Assembly: GCA_902388495.1 (NCBI GenBank)
Contig: CABMPP010000001.1
Span: 186,001 to 250,000 of the forward strand
Reading direction: 5' to 3'
Length of the DNA stretch: 64,000 nt
Origin: an uncultured Bacteroides sp.
GTDB taxonomy: Bacteria > Bacteroidota > Bacteroidia > Bacteroidales > Bacteroidaceae
Of this stretch, positions 27,069 through 39,636 are shown piece after piece (within the stretch, counting starts at the first letter, position 1; every line of letters begins with the position of its first letter). Below the pieces are notes generated by a model. It made no database searches. It had not been told where the DNA came from and saw only the letters and a program-made list of their open reading frames with translations. The position numbers were made by a program, and so were the translations under genes.

Positions 27069-28883
27069 ATGGAAAATTTTACCGCTGATGGATGGAGTTT
27101 TACTGAATATATAGATTCATTAATCTTACGGAGTGAAGCTGTTGATTTGGAATTTAAAACAGCAAAGGAGGGTTTTCCAAATAGTATTTGGGAAACATAC
27201 TCTTCATTTGCCAATACTGATGGAGGAGTTATTGTATTAGGAGTTCGGGAAAAACAGGAGCATTTGTTGATTGAGGGATTGACCGCAGAACAAATTGTAC
27301 AATATAAAAAGACTTTCTGGAATTCAGTTAATAACCCGGACTGTGTGAGTCTGAATTTACTTACGGATAAAGATGTGCTGGATGTAGAATATCAAGGATA
27401 TAAACTGCTGCTTATTATTATTCCGCGGGCAAATCGTTCTCAAAAACCGGTTTATTGCACGAGGAATCCATTTCGTGGGCACACATTTAAGCGGAATAAT
27501 GAAGGAGATTACAAATGTACTAATGAAGAGGTAAAAAGAATGATTGCAGATGCGGATGATACTCATCCGCGAGATTCTCGCATCTTGGCAAATTATTCAA
27601 TGGACGATATAGATCAAAGTTCATTAAAACAATATCGACAATATTTTACTTCCAGACAGCCCTCTCATCCTTGGTTGGCGTTGGATGACATCGAATTGTT
27701 GGAGAAATTGGGCGGATACCGTAAAGACCGTGAAACTGGAGAAGAAGGACTTACGTTGGCAGGTATTTTAATGTTTGGCAAGACAGAAAGCATTACAGAT
27801 CCATCTTGTGCACCTAATTATTTCCCGGATTTTAGGGAATATCTTATTTCTGACGAAAATGCTCGTTGGACTGATCGTATTTGTCCGGATGGAACATGGG
27901 AAGCCAATCTTTTTCAATTTTATAAAAAAGTCTATGTAAAGCTGACATCTGTGCTGCCAAAACCATTTCATCTGGAGAACGGGGTACGTTTGGATGATAC
28001 TCCTACGCATATAGCACTTAGAGAAGCATTCGTGAATACGTTGATACACTGTGATTATGCGGAAGAAGGTAATATTGTTATTGAACAATGGAAGCATAAA
28101 TTCATGTTTCGGAATCCAGGAACCTTATTAGTCAGTCGCGCACAGTATTATTCGGGAGGCGAGAGTGTTTGTCGGAACAAGGCATTACAAAAGATGTTTA
28201 TGATGTTAGGATTCTCCGAAAAGGCAGGCAGTGGGGTCAATAAAATTATTCATGGTTGGAAAGTAGCCGATTGGATTAAACCTTATGTGCAAGAACAAAA
28301 TAGGCCGGATAAGGTGGAGTTGACTTTGCCAATGGTTAGTTTGTTCCCTATAGAAGTTCGGGAAGCTCTTGTAAGCACTTTTGGTCATGACAAAATTAAT
28401 TCTTTGACTCATGATCAACTGCTTGCTTTGGCTACATGCTATTCTGAAGGAACTATTAATAATGACCGCTTACAATATATGCTTGAAATGCATAGTGCTG
28501 ATATCACGAAGGTACTTAAGGTGTTGTGTACGGAAGGCTTCCTTTGCTCTAAGGGTGTTGGCCGTGGCACCACTTACTGTGTGAATGTTGAAGATGATAT
28601 GTCTAATGTTGCAAGTAATGTTGCAAGTAATGTTGCAAGTAATGTTGCAAGTAATGTTGCAAGTCTGAATAAGAGTAAACATTTGTCTTATGAGGAACTT
28701 TCAATACTAATTCGTTCAGTTGCAGTAAGTTATTTGTCTTTGGAAGATATAGCAAGTGCTATTAATAGGGATATTCGTTACTTAAATAATAAAATTATTC
28801 CCCGTATGGTAGAAGAGGGGAAACTGGAGCGGTTATATCCTAATATACCTAAGCATCCTCAACAAAAATATAGAGTGAAATAA
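27069..28883 (+). CDS. AlbA_2/Schlafen-type ATP-binding protein with an internal peptide repeat
   Basis: 604 residues from the ATG at 27069 (a TTG two codons upstream is also in frame). The N-terminal AlbA_2 domain (~20-150) has AVDLEFKTAKEG and FANTDGGVIVLGVRE. The middle holds a GHKL-like HATPase_c_4 region (~310-420, with REAFVNTLIHCDYAEEG and MLGFSEKAGSGVNKIIHGWK). Winged-helix segments follow from ~440. A run of five SNVA units (28605-28664) links the two C-terminal helical parts. Such proteins are often annotated as transcriptional regulators or helicase-related, and some Schlafen-type relatives act in phage defence; no role is proven. Its base composition is clearly more AT-rich than the suf genes, suggesting separate acquisition. 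Confidence 0.85.
   Translation: MENFTADGWSFTEYIDSLILRSEAVDLEFKTAKEGFPNSIWETYSSFANTDGGVIVLGVREKQEHLLIEGLTAEQIVQYKKTFWNSVNNPDCVSLNLLTDKDVLDVEYQGYKLLLIIIPRANRSQKPVYCTRNPFRGHTFKRNNEGDYKCTNEEVKRMIADADDTHPRDSRILANYSMDDIDQSSLKQYRQYFTSRQPSHPWLALDDIELLEKLGGYRKDRETGEEGLTLAGILMFGKTESITDPSCAPNYFPDFREYLISDENARWTDRICPDGTWEANLFQFYKKVYVKLTSVLPKPFHLENGVRLDDTPTHIALREAFVNTLIHCDYAEEGNIVIEQWKHKFMFRNPGTLLVSRAQYYSGGESVCRNKALQKMFMMLGFSEKAGSGVNKIIHGWKVADWIKPYVQEQNRPDKVELTLPMVSLFPIEVREALVSTFGHDKINSLTHDQLLALATCYSEGTINNDRLQYMLEMHSADITKVLKVLCTEGFLCSKGVGRGTTYCVNVEDDMSNVASNVASNVASNVASNVASLNKSKHLSYEELSILIRSVAVSYLSLEDIASAINRDIRYLNNKIIPRMVEEGKLERLYPNIPKHPQQKYRVK
28605..28664 (+). repeat. In-frame 12-bp tandem repeat, five perfect copies
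   Basis: AATGTTGCAAGT is repeated five times without change, encoding NVAS repeats in the ATP-binding protein. The 12-bp unit keeps the reading frame whatever the copy number, so copy changes would alter only linker length. Confidence 0.97.
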
Positions 28884-28921
28884 TGCAATTGGCTTTTTCA
28901 TCAATATTTCAAGGATAACTT

Positions 28922-30928
28922 CTATTTAAACGGCAGGTAGATCACCATCCGCGTCCCATTGGTATAATCCGGGTCGATGAATATATCGCCGGATAGTCTT
29001 TGGATGATGCGGCGGCTCAGATACAGCCCCATGCCCTGACCTTGGGCAAAAGTGTCCAACTTGGTGAAGCGTTGGAATACCACCTCTTCCTTGCCCAGGG
29101 GAATGCCGGGCCCGGTATCGGTAACGTCTATTTCGACGCGGTTCTCTGCTTCATTGGCTCGTAGCTTGAGGGAGATGCTCCCTTGGTCGGTAAACTTATT
29201 GGCATTGCTGAGCAGATTTTCCAGAACAAGCGACAGATATTGCTGGTTGCTGGAAATGAAAAGGTCATCTTCGGGTAGCTCCATCCGGTAATCAATTCCA
29301 GCTTTTGCCTGCTGCTCCAGCTTTTTCATTTCTACGGCGCATGTGTTCTTCACATTAATCATCTCGTGGGGGAGCGGCTCATCGGAAGAGTCGAGGTTAG
29401 ACACCACAAACAAATGCTCTATCAGGGAGGTCAACAACTGCGAGTTGAGCGTGATGAGCTTGGAGTACTCTTTCTTTGTATCCTCGTCGTCGAAGCTTTC
29501 ATCGGTGATGATGTCGGAAAAGCCGACAATGGCATTGAGCGGGGTGCGTATCTCGTGACACATGGAGTTGATAAAAGCAGTTTTCAGTTGCTCGCTCTCT
29601 TCTGCTTTCTCATGCAGTTTGCGCAGGGTTTCCTTCATCCTTTTCTCCTTTTTCAGGTCGTAGTACAGGTAGAGGCAAATGACCATCACCAGAAGCAGTA
29701 TGGAACCGAGGGTGATAAGCAGAATACGTTTATTCTTGTTCTCCAGCTGGGAGTTCTTGTAGTTCAGGTTATCCACATCGTACTTCACCTGCAATTCGTT
29801 CATTTGTTGTTCAAACTCGGAAGATGCGATGGAGTCTTGCTGCTGTACGTAGAGTTTGTGATACTTGAGGGCATTTTTGTAGTCGCCTATGGTTTCGTAT
29901 ATCTGCGAGCAGTTCTCAATCAGGCCGGGGATGTTGGAGGGACTCACGATACCGGCATATTTGATGAGACTGTCGTTGGTGGCAAGGGCACTGAGGTAGT
30001 CTTTCTTGTTCATGGCGTAGAAGTGTAGCGCCAGGTAGCAGTTATACTTGTCGATAGGCTCGGTGACCTTCCTGCTCATGTCATAGACGTGCTGATAGTA
30101 TAATTCCCTCTTTTCATCGGTCAGCTGGTCACTGCGTATCAGCAGGGAGGTGTAGCATTGCAGGTAGCGGAGGTCGATGTTGTAGAAAGGCCGTTGGTGG
30201 GCATAATAAAGCTCGTAAGAGGATTCGTAAAGCCGGAGCATCTCTTCAATGCACTCAATGAATTCTTTGGCTTCTCCCAGGTAGCTGAGTGTATTGATAT
30301 AACTCCAGGCGGCGGTGATGCGGATGCGTTCGCCTTCGCGGGCGGGCAGGAGCTTGGAGAGCTTGTAGGCAGTGTTCAGATAGCTGCGGGCTTCTTTGTA
30401 TTTGTTCTTATGGAAGAGGCCGTCGCCCGTAGTATAGGCCTGTTCTATCTGGATGTAGATATTGTTCTTGTCGGTGGCCGGATCGTTCAGGAACTTCAGT
30501 TCTGTTTCGATGGCAGTCTCGCCGTCGTTCTTCCTGATTTTCTTGTCGAATATTCTCATTCGCAGAAAAGAGAGGTATGGAAGAGTTTCTTCGGCATTTC
30601 CTGTTTGCTCCAATACCTGCATGTAGTGACGGGCAGAGTCGAGCTCATAAGATTTGATGTAGGCAGAGGAGAGGTCGGTGAGCAGACTGAACTCCTTGTC
30701 TTTATCGGTAACTTTCCGGGCAATGCGATAAGCTTCTTTGAGGTAGGAGAGTTCCTCGGGTCTTTCGAAGTAGAGGTCGGCCAGGTTGCGGTAGGTTGCT
30801 ATTTGTATGGAAGGGTTGGTTGTGGTGGTAGCTATACGCAGGAGGCTGTCTCTGGTGGCAGAGGTCTGTCCCCATAAGAGAGTGGTCCCTACTATGGAAA
30901 AAAGAATGTAACAGAGGAGTTGTCTCAT
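28922..30928 (-). CDS. Membrane sensor histidine kinase with TPR sensor region
   Basis: A 668-residue protein: signal peptide (MRQLLCYILFSIVGTTLLWG), periplasmic helical TPR-like region ~25-375, coiled coil, one transmembrane helix ~402-423, then a HisKA domain with MCHEIRTPLNAI (His458). The ATPase domain has ENLLSNANKF (N box, ~570), DTGPGIP (~604) and GQGMGLYLS (~630). It ends right after the ATPase domain, so no receiver or AraC domain is fused, unlike hybrid two-component systems. No response-regulator gene is adjacent, making it an orphan kinase here. The signal is unknown. Confidence 0.93.
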   Translation of the reverse strand: MRQLLCYILFSIVGTTLLWGQTSATRDSLLRIATTTTNPSIQIATYRNLADLYFERPEELSYLKEAYRIARKVTDKDKEFSLLTDLSSAYIKSYELDSARHYMQVLEQTGNAEETLPYLSFLRMRIFDKKIRKNDGETAIETELKFLNDPATDKNNIYIQIEQAYTTGDGLFHKNKYKEARSYLNTAYKLSKLLPAREGERIRITAAWSYINTLSYLGEAKEFIECIEEMLRLYESSYELYYAHQRPFYNIDLRYLQCYTSLLIRSDQLTDEKRELYYQHVYDMSRKVTEPIDKYNCYLALHFYAMNKKDYLSALATNDSLIKYAGIVSPSNIPGLIENCSQIYETIGDYKNALKYHKLYVQQQDSIASSEFEQQMNELQVKYDVDNLNYKNSQLENKNKRILLITLGSILLLVMVICLYLYYDLKKEKRMKETLRKLHEKAEESEQLKTAFINSMCHEIRTPLNAIVGFSDIITDESFDDEDTKKEYSKLITLNSQLLTSLIEHLFVVSNLDSSDEPLPHEMINVKNTCAVEMKKLEQQAKAGIDYRMELPEDDLFISSNQQYLSLVLENLLSNANKFTDQGSISLKLRANEAENRVEIDVTDTGPGIPLGKEEVVFQRFTKLDTFAQGQGMGLYLSRRIIQRLSGDIFIDPDYTNGTRMVIYLPFK

Positions 30929-30950
30929 AGATAATATGCTTGTTCATCGA

Positions 30951-30958
30951 CAAATATA
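30951..30958 (-). promoter_or_regulatory. -7 element (TATATTTG) of the sensor kinase gene
   Basis: CAAATATA on the + strand reads TATATTTG on the - strand, 22 nt upstream of the kinase ATG at 30928. The upstream box is not clear. Confidence 0.5.
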
Positions 30959-31121
30959 CAAATAAAAAGCTATGTAGACTGATAAAGAGGTATCTTTTTG
31001 TAGGAAAAGGGATGTTACTGTAACTTTTAACGTAAAGGATTTCTTTGTTCTTTTACTTGCTTATCTCACCAATTATCAATATTTTTAGGGACTAGTTTAA
31101 CCTTTTAATTCAAATATTGCT

Positions 31122-33323
31122 ATGGACCAAATGCTTTTCTGGCTGGTACCGGCCGCGTCTGTGTTGGCGCTCTGTTTTGCTTACTACTTTCATAAGCAGA
31201 TGATGAAAGAGAGTGAGGGGACCCCTCAAATGATTAAGATTGCTGCTGCTGTGCGCAAAGGGGCCATGTCGTACCTCCGACAACAATACAAGATTGTGGG
31301 CTGGGTGTTCCTGGGATTGGTAATCCTTTTCTCTATTATGGCGTATGGTTTCGGGGTGCAGAACTCCTGGGTACCTATTGCCTTCCTTACTGGTGGTTTC
31401 TTCTCCGGTCTTTCGGGTTTTCTTGGAATGAAGACGGCTACCTATGCTTCGGCACGTACGGCAAATGCCGCACGGGGTTCGCTGAACGCAGGTTTGCGCA
31501 TTGCTTTCCGTAGCGGTGCGGTGATGGGGCTGGTGGTTGTAGGCCTGGGATTGCTCGATATCTCCTTCTGGTATCTGTTGCTGAATGCAGTGATTCCCAT
31601 CGACTTGATGACGCCTACGCATAAACTATGTATCATTACCACTACTATGCTGACGTTCGGCATGGGAGCCAGCACGCAGGCACTGTTTGCCCGTGTGGGC
31701 GGTGGCATCTATACGAAGGCTGCCGATGTGGGCGCCGACCTGGTGGGCAAGGTAGAAGCCGGTATTCCCGAAGACGATCCGCGCAACCCGGCAACCATTG
31801 CCGACAACGTAGGCGATAACGTAGGCGACGTGGCAGGTATGGGCGCCGACTTGTACGAGAGTTATTGCGGCTCCATCCTGGCGACGGCTGCACTGGGTGC
31901 CGCTGCCTTTATCCATTCGGGCGATACGCTGATGCAGTTCAAGGCGGTGATTGCACCGATGCTGATTGCGGCGGTGGGCATTATTCTTTCCATTATCGGC
32001 ATCTTCTCGGTGCGTACCAAGGAGAATGCAAAGATGCGGGACTTGCTGAATGCGCTGGCTTTCGGCACAAATCTTAGTTCGGTACTGATTGTGGCAGCTA
32101 CTTTCCTTATCCTATGGATGCTGGGGCTTGAGAACTGGCAGTGGATATCCTGTTCGGTAGTGGTAGGTTTGGTAGTGGGTATCATTATAGGGCGCTCTAC
32201 GGAGTACTATACTTCTCAATCGTACCGTCCCACGCAGAAGCTGAGTGAAAGCGGAAAGACCGGTCCGGCAACGGTTATCATTTCCGGCATCGGCCTGGGC
32301 ATGCTCTCTACGGCCATTCCGGTGATTGCGGTGGTGATCGGTATCATAGCTTCTTACCTGTTTGCTTCGGGCTTCAATTTCTCCAATGTCGGATTGGGGC
32401 TTTATGGCATCGGAATTGCGGCAGTGGGTATGCTCTCCACGCTGGGCATCACGCTGGCTACGGACGCTTACGGACCGATTGCCGACAATGCAGGCGGTAA
32501 TGCTGAGATGTCCGGCCTGGGAGCGGAAGTACGCAAACGTACCGATGCGCTCGACTCTCTGGGCAACACAACGGCAGCCACGGGCAAGGGCTTTGCCATC
32601 GGTTCCGCTGCTCTGACGGGGCTGGCGTTGCTCGCTTCCTATATAGAAGAAATCCGTATCGGACTGACGCGTATCGGCATGACTGAAATTTTCTCCGGTG
32701 GCGAAGCCATCCGCGTGCAAGATGCCACGTTCTTCGACTTTATGCACCACTACGACGTTACGCTGATGAATCCTAAGGTACTTTCGGGCATGTTCCTCGG
32801 TTCTATGATGGCTTTCCTTTTCTGCGGACTGACGATGAATGCCGTAGGCCGTGCCGCTGCCCACATGGTGGACGAGGTACGCCGCCAGTTCCGCGAAATA
32901 AAAGGTATCCTGACGGGTGAGGCGGAGCCGGATTATGAGCGTTGCGTGGCTATCTCCACCAAAGGAGCACAGCGCGAGATGGTGGTTCCATCGCTTATCG
33001 CCATCGTAGCTCCCATCCTGACGGGACTGATTTTCGGTGTTCCCGGAGTGCTGGGCCTGCTTATTGGCGGATTGAGCAGCGGCTTTGTGCTGGCCATCTT
33101 CATGGCGAATGCCGGTGGTGCATGGGATAATGCGAAGAAGTATGTAGAAGAAGGCAACTTCGGCGGAAAGGGTAGCGAGGTGCACAAGGCCACAGTGGTG
33201 GGCGATACCGTAGGCGACCCGTTTAAAGATACTTCCGGTCCGAGTCTGAACATCCTTATCAAACTGATGAGTATGGTGGCGATTGTGATGGCAGGACTGA
33301 CGGTGGCGTGGAGCTTGTTCTAA
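31122..33323 (+). CDS. hppA: Membrane-bound ion-translocating pyrophosphatase (K+-dependent type)
   Basis: A 733-residue protein with about 15-16 transmembrane helices. The substrate-binding stretch [20 protein letters not shown] followed by [20 protein letters not shown], and the second [14 protein letters not shown] block, define the M-PPase family. [10 protein letters not shown] carries Ala where K+-independent proton pumps have Lys, so it should be K+-dependent. K+-dependent members pump Na+ or both Na+ and H+, and dual pumping is known in Bacteroides. The enzyme couples PPi hydrolysis to ion export at the inner membrane. It is monocistronic, with a terminator at 33358. Confidence 0.97.
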   Translation: MDQMLFWLVPAASVLALCFAYYFHKQMMKESEGTPQMIKIAAAVRKGAMSYLRQQYKIVGWVFLGLVILFSIMAYGFGVQNSWVPIAFLTGGFFSGLSGFLGMKTATYASARTANAARGSLNAGLRIAFRSGAVMGLVVVGLGLLDISFWYLLLNAVIPIDLMTPTHKLCIITTTMLTFGMGASTQALFARVGGGIYTKAADVGADLVGKVEAGIPEDDPRNPATIADNVGDNVGDVAGMGADLYESYCGSILATAALGAAAFIHSGDTLMQFKAVIAPMLIAAVGIILSIIGIFSVRTKENAKMRDLLNALAFGTNLSSVLIVAATFLILWMLGLENWQWISCSVVVGLVVGIIIGRSTEYYTSQSYRPTQKLSESGKTGPATVIISGIGLGMLSTAIPVIAVVIGIIASYLFASGFNFSNVGLGLYGIGIAAVGMLSTLGITLATDAYGPIADNAGGNAEMSGLGAEVRKRTDALDSLGNTTAATGKGFAIGSAALTGLALLASYIEEIRIGLTRIGMTEIFSGGEAIRVQDATFFDFMHHYDVTLMNPKVLSGMFLGSMMAFLFCGLTMNAVGRAAAHMVDEVRRQFREIKGILTGEAEPDYERCVAISTKGAQREMVVPSLIAIVAPILTGLIFGVPGVLGLLIGGLSSGFVLAIFMANAGGAWDNAKKYVEEGNFGGKGSEVHKATVVGDTVGDPFKDTSGPSLNILIKLMSMVAIVMAGLTVAWSLF

Positions 33324-33357
33324 AAGAGGCCGATAAGTTATTCATTATTAGATAAGT

Positions 33358-33393
33358 AATAGTCCCACTATGTTCGTTCATAGTGGGACTATT
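33358..33393. terminator. Bidirectional terminator after hppA
   Basis: AATAGTCCCACTATG (33358-33372) pairs perfectly with 33379-33393 over a 6-nt loop. The 3' arm doubles as the first unit of the 22-bp array that follows. Confidence 0.88.
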
Positions 33394-33482
33394 GTTCTGT
33401 CGTATAGGGAGGCCCGTTCAGTCGTATAGGGAGGGTACTTCTGTCGTATAGGGAAGCACCTTCACTCGTAGTGGGAAAGGGG
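33373..33482. repeat. Intergenic array of five 22-bp units, first unit inside the terminator
   Basis: Units start at 33373, 33395, 33417, 33439 and 33461, each 22 bp, with consensus near TTCnnTCGTAnnGGGA then ~6 variable bases. The middle three share TCGTATAGGGA; the first (CATAGTGGGA) and last (CGTAGTGGGA) resemble each other. The array fills the gap between convergent hppA and the GH63-like gene, ending 23 bp before the latter's stop codon. Confidence 0.85.
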
Positions 33483-33504
33483 CTCGCCTATACTTCGTGC
33501 CGGG

Positions 33505-35433
33505 CTACTTCCCGTAATCATCGTACATCATCAACAGATGCGACGAGCTCCAGCTAAAGTGCGGTGCTTTCAGTCGCTCTCCAGTGTGGGTTCCGTAGTT
33601 CTCGTGAATGGGTGCTCCCTCTTTCAGACCGTTCAGGCGGTCGAATACCTGGCGGGTGTATTCATCCGCCATCTTGTTGTAACCATAGTTGCGCAGGCCG
33701 CGGATGGCGAAGTACGTCTGGTCCAGCCAGATGGGGCCGCGCCAGTAGCCGCGCGGATTGTACTTGGGATTATCGGCGGCGATGGTGGGGAAGGGGATGT
33801 AGGTAGAGAACTTCGCGGTATCCTGCAGCATGGGCAGCATAGCGTCCACTTGTTCTTGCGTGGCTATCTGTGTCCACAGCGGGGTGTAGGCTTCGCAGCC
33901 GGGTTCTTCGATGAAGGAGCTGTCCTTCAGGCGGCGGTCACAGAAGAAGTTGATGTTCGTATCGAAGAAGTAGTTGGCTACCCGGTCGGTGTAGTCGGGA
34001 CCGTCGAAGGGTACTTTCAGCAGGACGGCGAATTTCTTCAGCAGCTTGCATTCCAGGGCAAGGTAGGCATTGAGGTCTACGCTTTCTTGATCCATGCTCC
34101 AGGCATCGTCGGCACCATCGTTTTTCAGCATTACGGCGTTGTCGAAGCGGATGGCGTTGTCCATACCGCTTTCCCAGGCGGCAGCTTCGAGGGTACCGTC
34201 GGTGGAGCCGTATTCGCACATGCCGTTGCGATTGTGGTCGCGTTTCTGATACCACCATTTATAGTAGGAGAGCAGTTGCGGGTACATCTCGGCAACGAAG
34301 GTCGTGTCGCCCGTATGGGTGAAGATCTCGTCTACGGCCCAGCATACGAGGGGCGGCTTGCTGTCGCGGGCATTGTTCTCCGAGGGATCGGTGTAGATGC
34401 AGTCGATAATCATGCCGTCGGGCTGCTGATAGTCGAACATGGCGCGGATGTTGTTCTTGGCCAGTTCGGGGTCGAACTTGGCGGTACCGGCACTGAAGCG
34501 CCAGGTGTCCCATGCCCAGAAGCCTACGAAATAGCCTACGGCATGGCTGGGGATGATGCCCTCGTGCAGCAGTCCGCCGCGGTGGGTGCGCCAGTTGGAG
34601 ATGAGGGTGGTGACGGCTTTCACGGCAATACGGTCGTATTCGGGCTTCATGTCTGTACGGAGGATTTTGGTCAGGTAGCCTTCCCAGCGGTCGGCGTTGG
34701 CTTGCAGGGCGTTTCCTGGATGGTTGAGCAGGGAGGGGAGGTTCTGCAGGCCGGCAGCCATTTCTTTTTCGGAGGTGAAGAAGGAGATGGCTACGTTGAC
34801 GGGGGATTTGGGGGCGTGGATGAGGGCGGTGTAGTTGTTGTCGGCGGCAGTCAGTTCCACGTCCGGGGTAAAGGTTACGGTGACACTCTCGCCGCTGGGA
34901 TGGCGGGCGATGACGGAGTTCTGTTCTATGCTGACGGTGACGTCGCGTCCCCACCGGCTGCCGGTGAGCAGCAGGTCTTCGGACTTGTCAGTCTCGATGC
35001 GCAGCAGGGCGGTGGAGGAGCTGACGAAGTTGAGGCGCTGGGTGATGCGACCGTCAGCGCTGTGGGCTGAGAGGTAGAGCTCTCCGGGATAATAACAGGT
35101 AGAATCGGGTGTGAAACTTGCCTGGGCGTCTTTGGCAAAGCCGACGATGGTGGCGGATTGCGCCATCCATTGGCGGCGGAACATGTCGAGGCTGAAGGGA
35201 CCGCAGAAGCCGTTCAGCCATTGCTGCTTTTCGGGGAGGGTGAAGCCCATCCACGAGCCGGCGTCGGTGAACCAGCCGGTGCAGCGGTGCAGGGTGTCGG
35301 GGGTGTAGGCGATGTCCAGTATGTTGTTGAAGGCATACCGTTTTTCGGCTACACTCTTATTGCCGGTGCTGCAGGCGGTGAGGTTTGCCAGCAGCAGGGC
35401 AAGAGAAATGATGCGAATGATTCTATGTTTCAT
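33505..35433 (-). CDS. GH63-like alpha-glucosidase, lipoprotein
   Basis: A 642-residue protein with a lipoprotein signal (MKHRIIRIISLALLLANLTAC, Cys21). The (alpha/alpha)6-barrel of the MOGS/GH63 type fills residues ~255-640: GFWAWDTWRFS, WESGMDNAIRF with the likely general acid Asp425, PRGYWRGPIWLDQTYF, IHENYG with the likely base Glu611, and FSWSSSH. GH63 members hydrolyse alpha-glucosidic bonds of short oligosaccharides, e.g. YgjK-type enzymes. The N-terminal beta-rich half is typical of the family. It lies 104 bp after the GH2 gene, with a hairpin terminator between them, so it may have separate expression. Confidence 0.85.
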   Translation of the reverse strand: MKHRIIRIISLALLLANLTACSTGNKSVAEKRYAFNNILDIAYTPDTLHRCTGWFTDAGSWMGFTLPEKQQWLNGFCGPFSLDMFRRQWMAQSATIVGFAKDAQASFTPDSTCYYPGELYLSAHSADGRITQRLNFVSSSTALLRIETDKSEDLLLTGSRWGRDVTVSIEQNSVIARHPSGESVTVTFTPDVELTAADNNYTALIHAPKSPVNVAISFFTSEKEMAAGLQNLPSLLNHPGNALQANADRWEGYLTKILRTDMKPEYDRIAVKAVTTLISNWRTHRGGLLHEGIIPSHAVGYFVGFWAWDTWRFSAGTAKFDPELAKNNIRAMFDYQQPDGMIIDCIYTDPSENNARDSKPPLVCWAVDEIFTHTGDTTFVAEMYPQLLSYYKWWYQKRDHNRNGMCEYGSTDGTLEAAAWESGMDNAIRFDNAVMLKNDGADDAWSMDQESVDLNAYLALECKLLKKFAVLLKVPFDGPDYTDRVANYFFDTNINFFCDRRLKDSSFIEEPGCEAYTPLWTQIATQEQVDAMLPMLQDTAKFSTYIPFPTIAADNPKYNPRGYWRGPIWLDQTYFAIRGLRNYGYNKMADEYTRQVFDRLNGLKEGAPIHENYGTHTGERLKAPHFSWSSSHLLMMYDDYGK

Positions 35434-35467
35434 ATGAATGAGGTTATTATAAATGGGAATTTACGGA

Positions 35468-35511
35468 GTATCTCAAATTCCTCCCCTTTCAGGCGGAGGA
35501 GTTTGAGATAC
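35468..35511 (-). terminator. Terminator after the GH2 gene
   Basis: GTATCTCAAATTCCTCC (35468-35484) and GGAGGAGTTTGAGATAC (35495-35511) form a 17-bp stem with one mismatch, 26 bp beyond the GH2 stop on the - strand. Confidence 0.85.
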
Positions 35512-35537
35512 ACTTGTTATCACACGCTGCTAAATTA

Positions 35538-38693
<3,156 letters not shown>

Positions 38694-38714
38694 TTATCAA
38701 TTATCAACTATCAA

Positions 38715-39317
38715 CTAAATGGAGCAAAACAATGTCACCAGGAACGGCACACTGAAATCTACCACAAACCCGTGGAAGATGGAAACTACTACGAACTGCT
38801 GTCCTGCGGTACGCGTGATGATGGGCAGTGTGGTGTCCATCGTCGTGGCGCCTCCGGCAGAGATAGGAGCCAGGTTGCCGAACCAACGCACCAGTAGCGG
38901 TGCTGCCAGCAGCGTCAGTATCTCGCGGCTGATATTGGCAAGCAGGGCGATGGTGCCTAATTCTGCTCCCTTGTACTCCGTGATGAAGATGCTCGAGAGC
39001 GAATAGTAGCCGAATCCCGACCCTACAGCCAGACAATCCGTAACGGAACGGTGTGTCAGAATCAGACTGACAGCAGCAGAACCTGCCAATGTACCCAGTA
39101 TCGTCATGATGGGCAAGAACACCAGCCGCGGGTTGAGCGAACGGAAGTTCTTCAACGTCTGCGGATCGTTGCCTACGCTCAGCCCTACGCTGAACATCAG
39201 TGCGCAGAGCGCATAGTAACTGATATTGGTTTCTGCAATATCGAAGGGCAGCAAGTGGCAAACTCCGGCAATCGTGCCCAGCACGAAAAAGCCTACGATG
39301 ATAAGACTTCCTTTCAT
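38715..39317 (-). CDS. lysO: Lysine exporter LysO, C-terminal part as a separate gene
   Basis: About 200 residues from the ATG at 39317 (MKGSLIIVGFFVLG). The protein is very hydrophobic with ~6 membrane segments, and GLSVGNDPQTLKNFRSLNPR plus VGSGFGYYSLSSIFITEYKGAELGTIALLANISREI are typical of LysO/YbjE (DUF340). The start codon overlaps the stop of the upstream 92-residue frame in an ATGA arrangement. Together the two frames match the ~300 residues of single-chain LysO, so they probably form one exporter of lysine or toxic analogues. The function rests on family knowledge. Confidence 0.85.
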   Translation of the reverse strand: MKGSLIIVGFFVLGTIAGVCHLLPFDIAETNISYYALCALMFSVGLSVGNDPQTLKNFRSLNPRLVFLPIMTILGTLAGSAAVSLILTHRSVTDCLAVGSGFGYYSLSSIFITEYKGAELGTIALLANISREILTLLAAPLLVRWFGNLAPISAGGATTMDTTLPIITRTAGQQFVVVSIFHGFVVDFSVPFLVTLFCSI

Positions 39318-39592
39318 GCCCGGCCTCCTTTCCTTCTGTACAAGGCTTTCCACAATGCCCAGGCAGCGATGACACTTCCCAGGGTTCCGCCCAGCGTCAG
39401 GATGACGGCTTCGAGTCCGATGGTGTGGAGTCCTTTGATTATCTGCTCATTGCTTCCCACCTCGATGCCGAGGATGAAGAGCAGCAACCAGATGAGTACT
39501 GTGATGATTTGGTGAATCTTCTTCAGATTCCGTCTCCGTAAGAGGTAGCCCAGCAGCATTCCTGTGAGCATCAGTCCGATGATTGTGAACAT
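39314..39592 (-). CDS. LysO-family N-terminal membrane subunit
   Basis: 92 residues with three hydrophobic segments (MFTIIGLMLTGMLLGYLL, IITVLIWLLLFILGIEVGSN, LTLGGTLGSVIAAWALW). This corresponds to the N-terminal third of LysO. GIEVGSNEQIIKGLHTIGLEAVILTL is the typical first half-repeat. It is followed, with a 4-nt ATGA overlap, by the C-terminal part, so translation is coupled. The -7 element at 39613 lies just upstream. Confidence 0.85.
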   Translation of the reverse strand: MFTIIGLMLTGMLLGYLLRRRNLKKIHQIITVLIWLLLFILGIEVGSNEQIIKGLHTIGLEAVILTLGGTLGSVIAAWALWKALYRRKGGRA

Positions 39593-39612
39593 ATCTATGT
39601 CGTTTTTGGTGG

Positions 39613-39620
39613 CAAAGATA
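39613..39620 (-). promoter_or_regulatory. -7 element (TATCTTTG) of the lysO genes
   Basis: CAAAGATA on the + strand reads TATCTTTG on the - strand, 21 nt before the start of the first lysO frame and after the susD terminator. This makes lysO a separate transcription unit. Confidence 0.6.
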
Positions 39621-39636
39621 AAGCTTTCAAGGTAAA

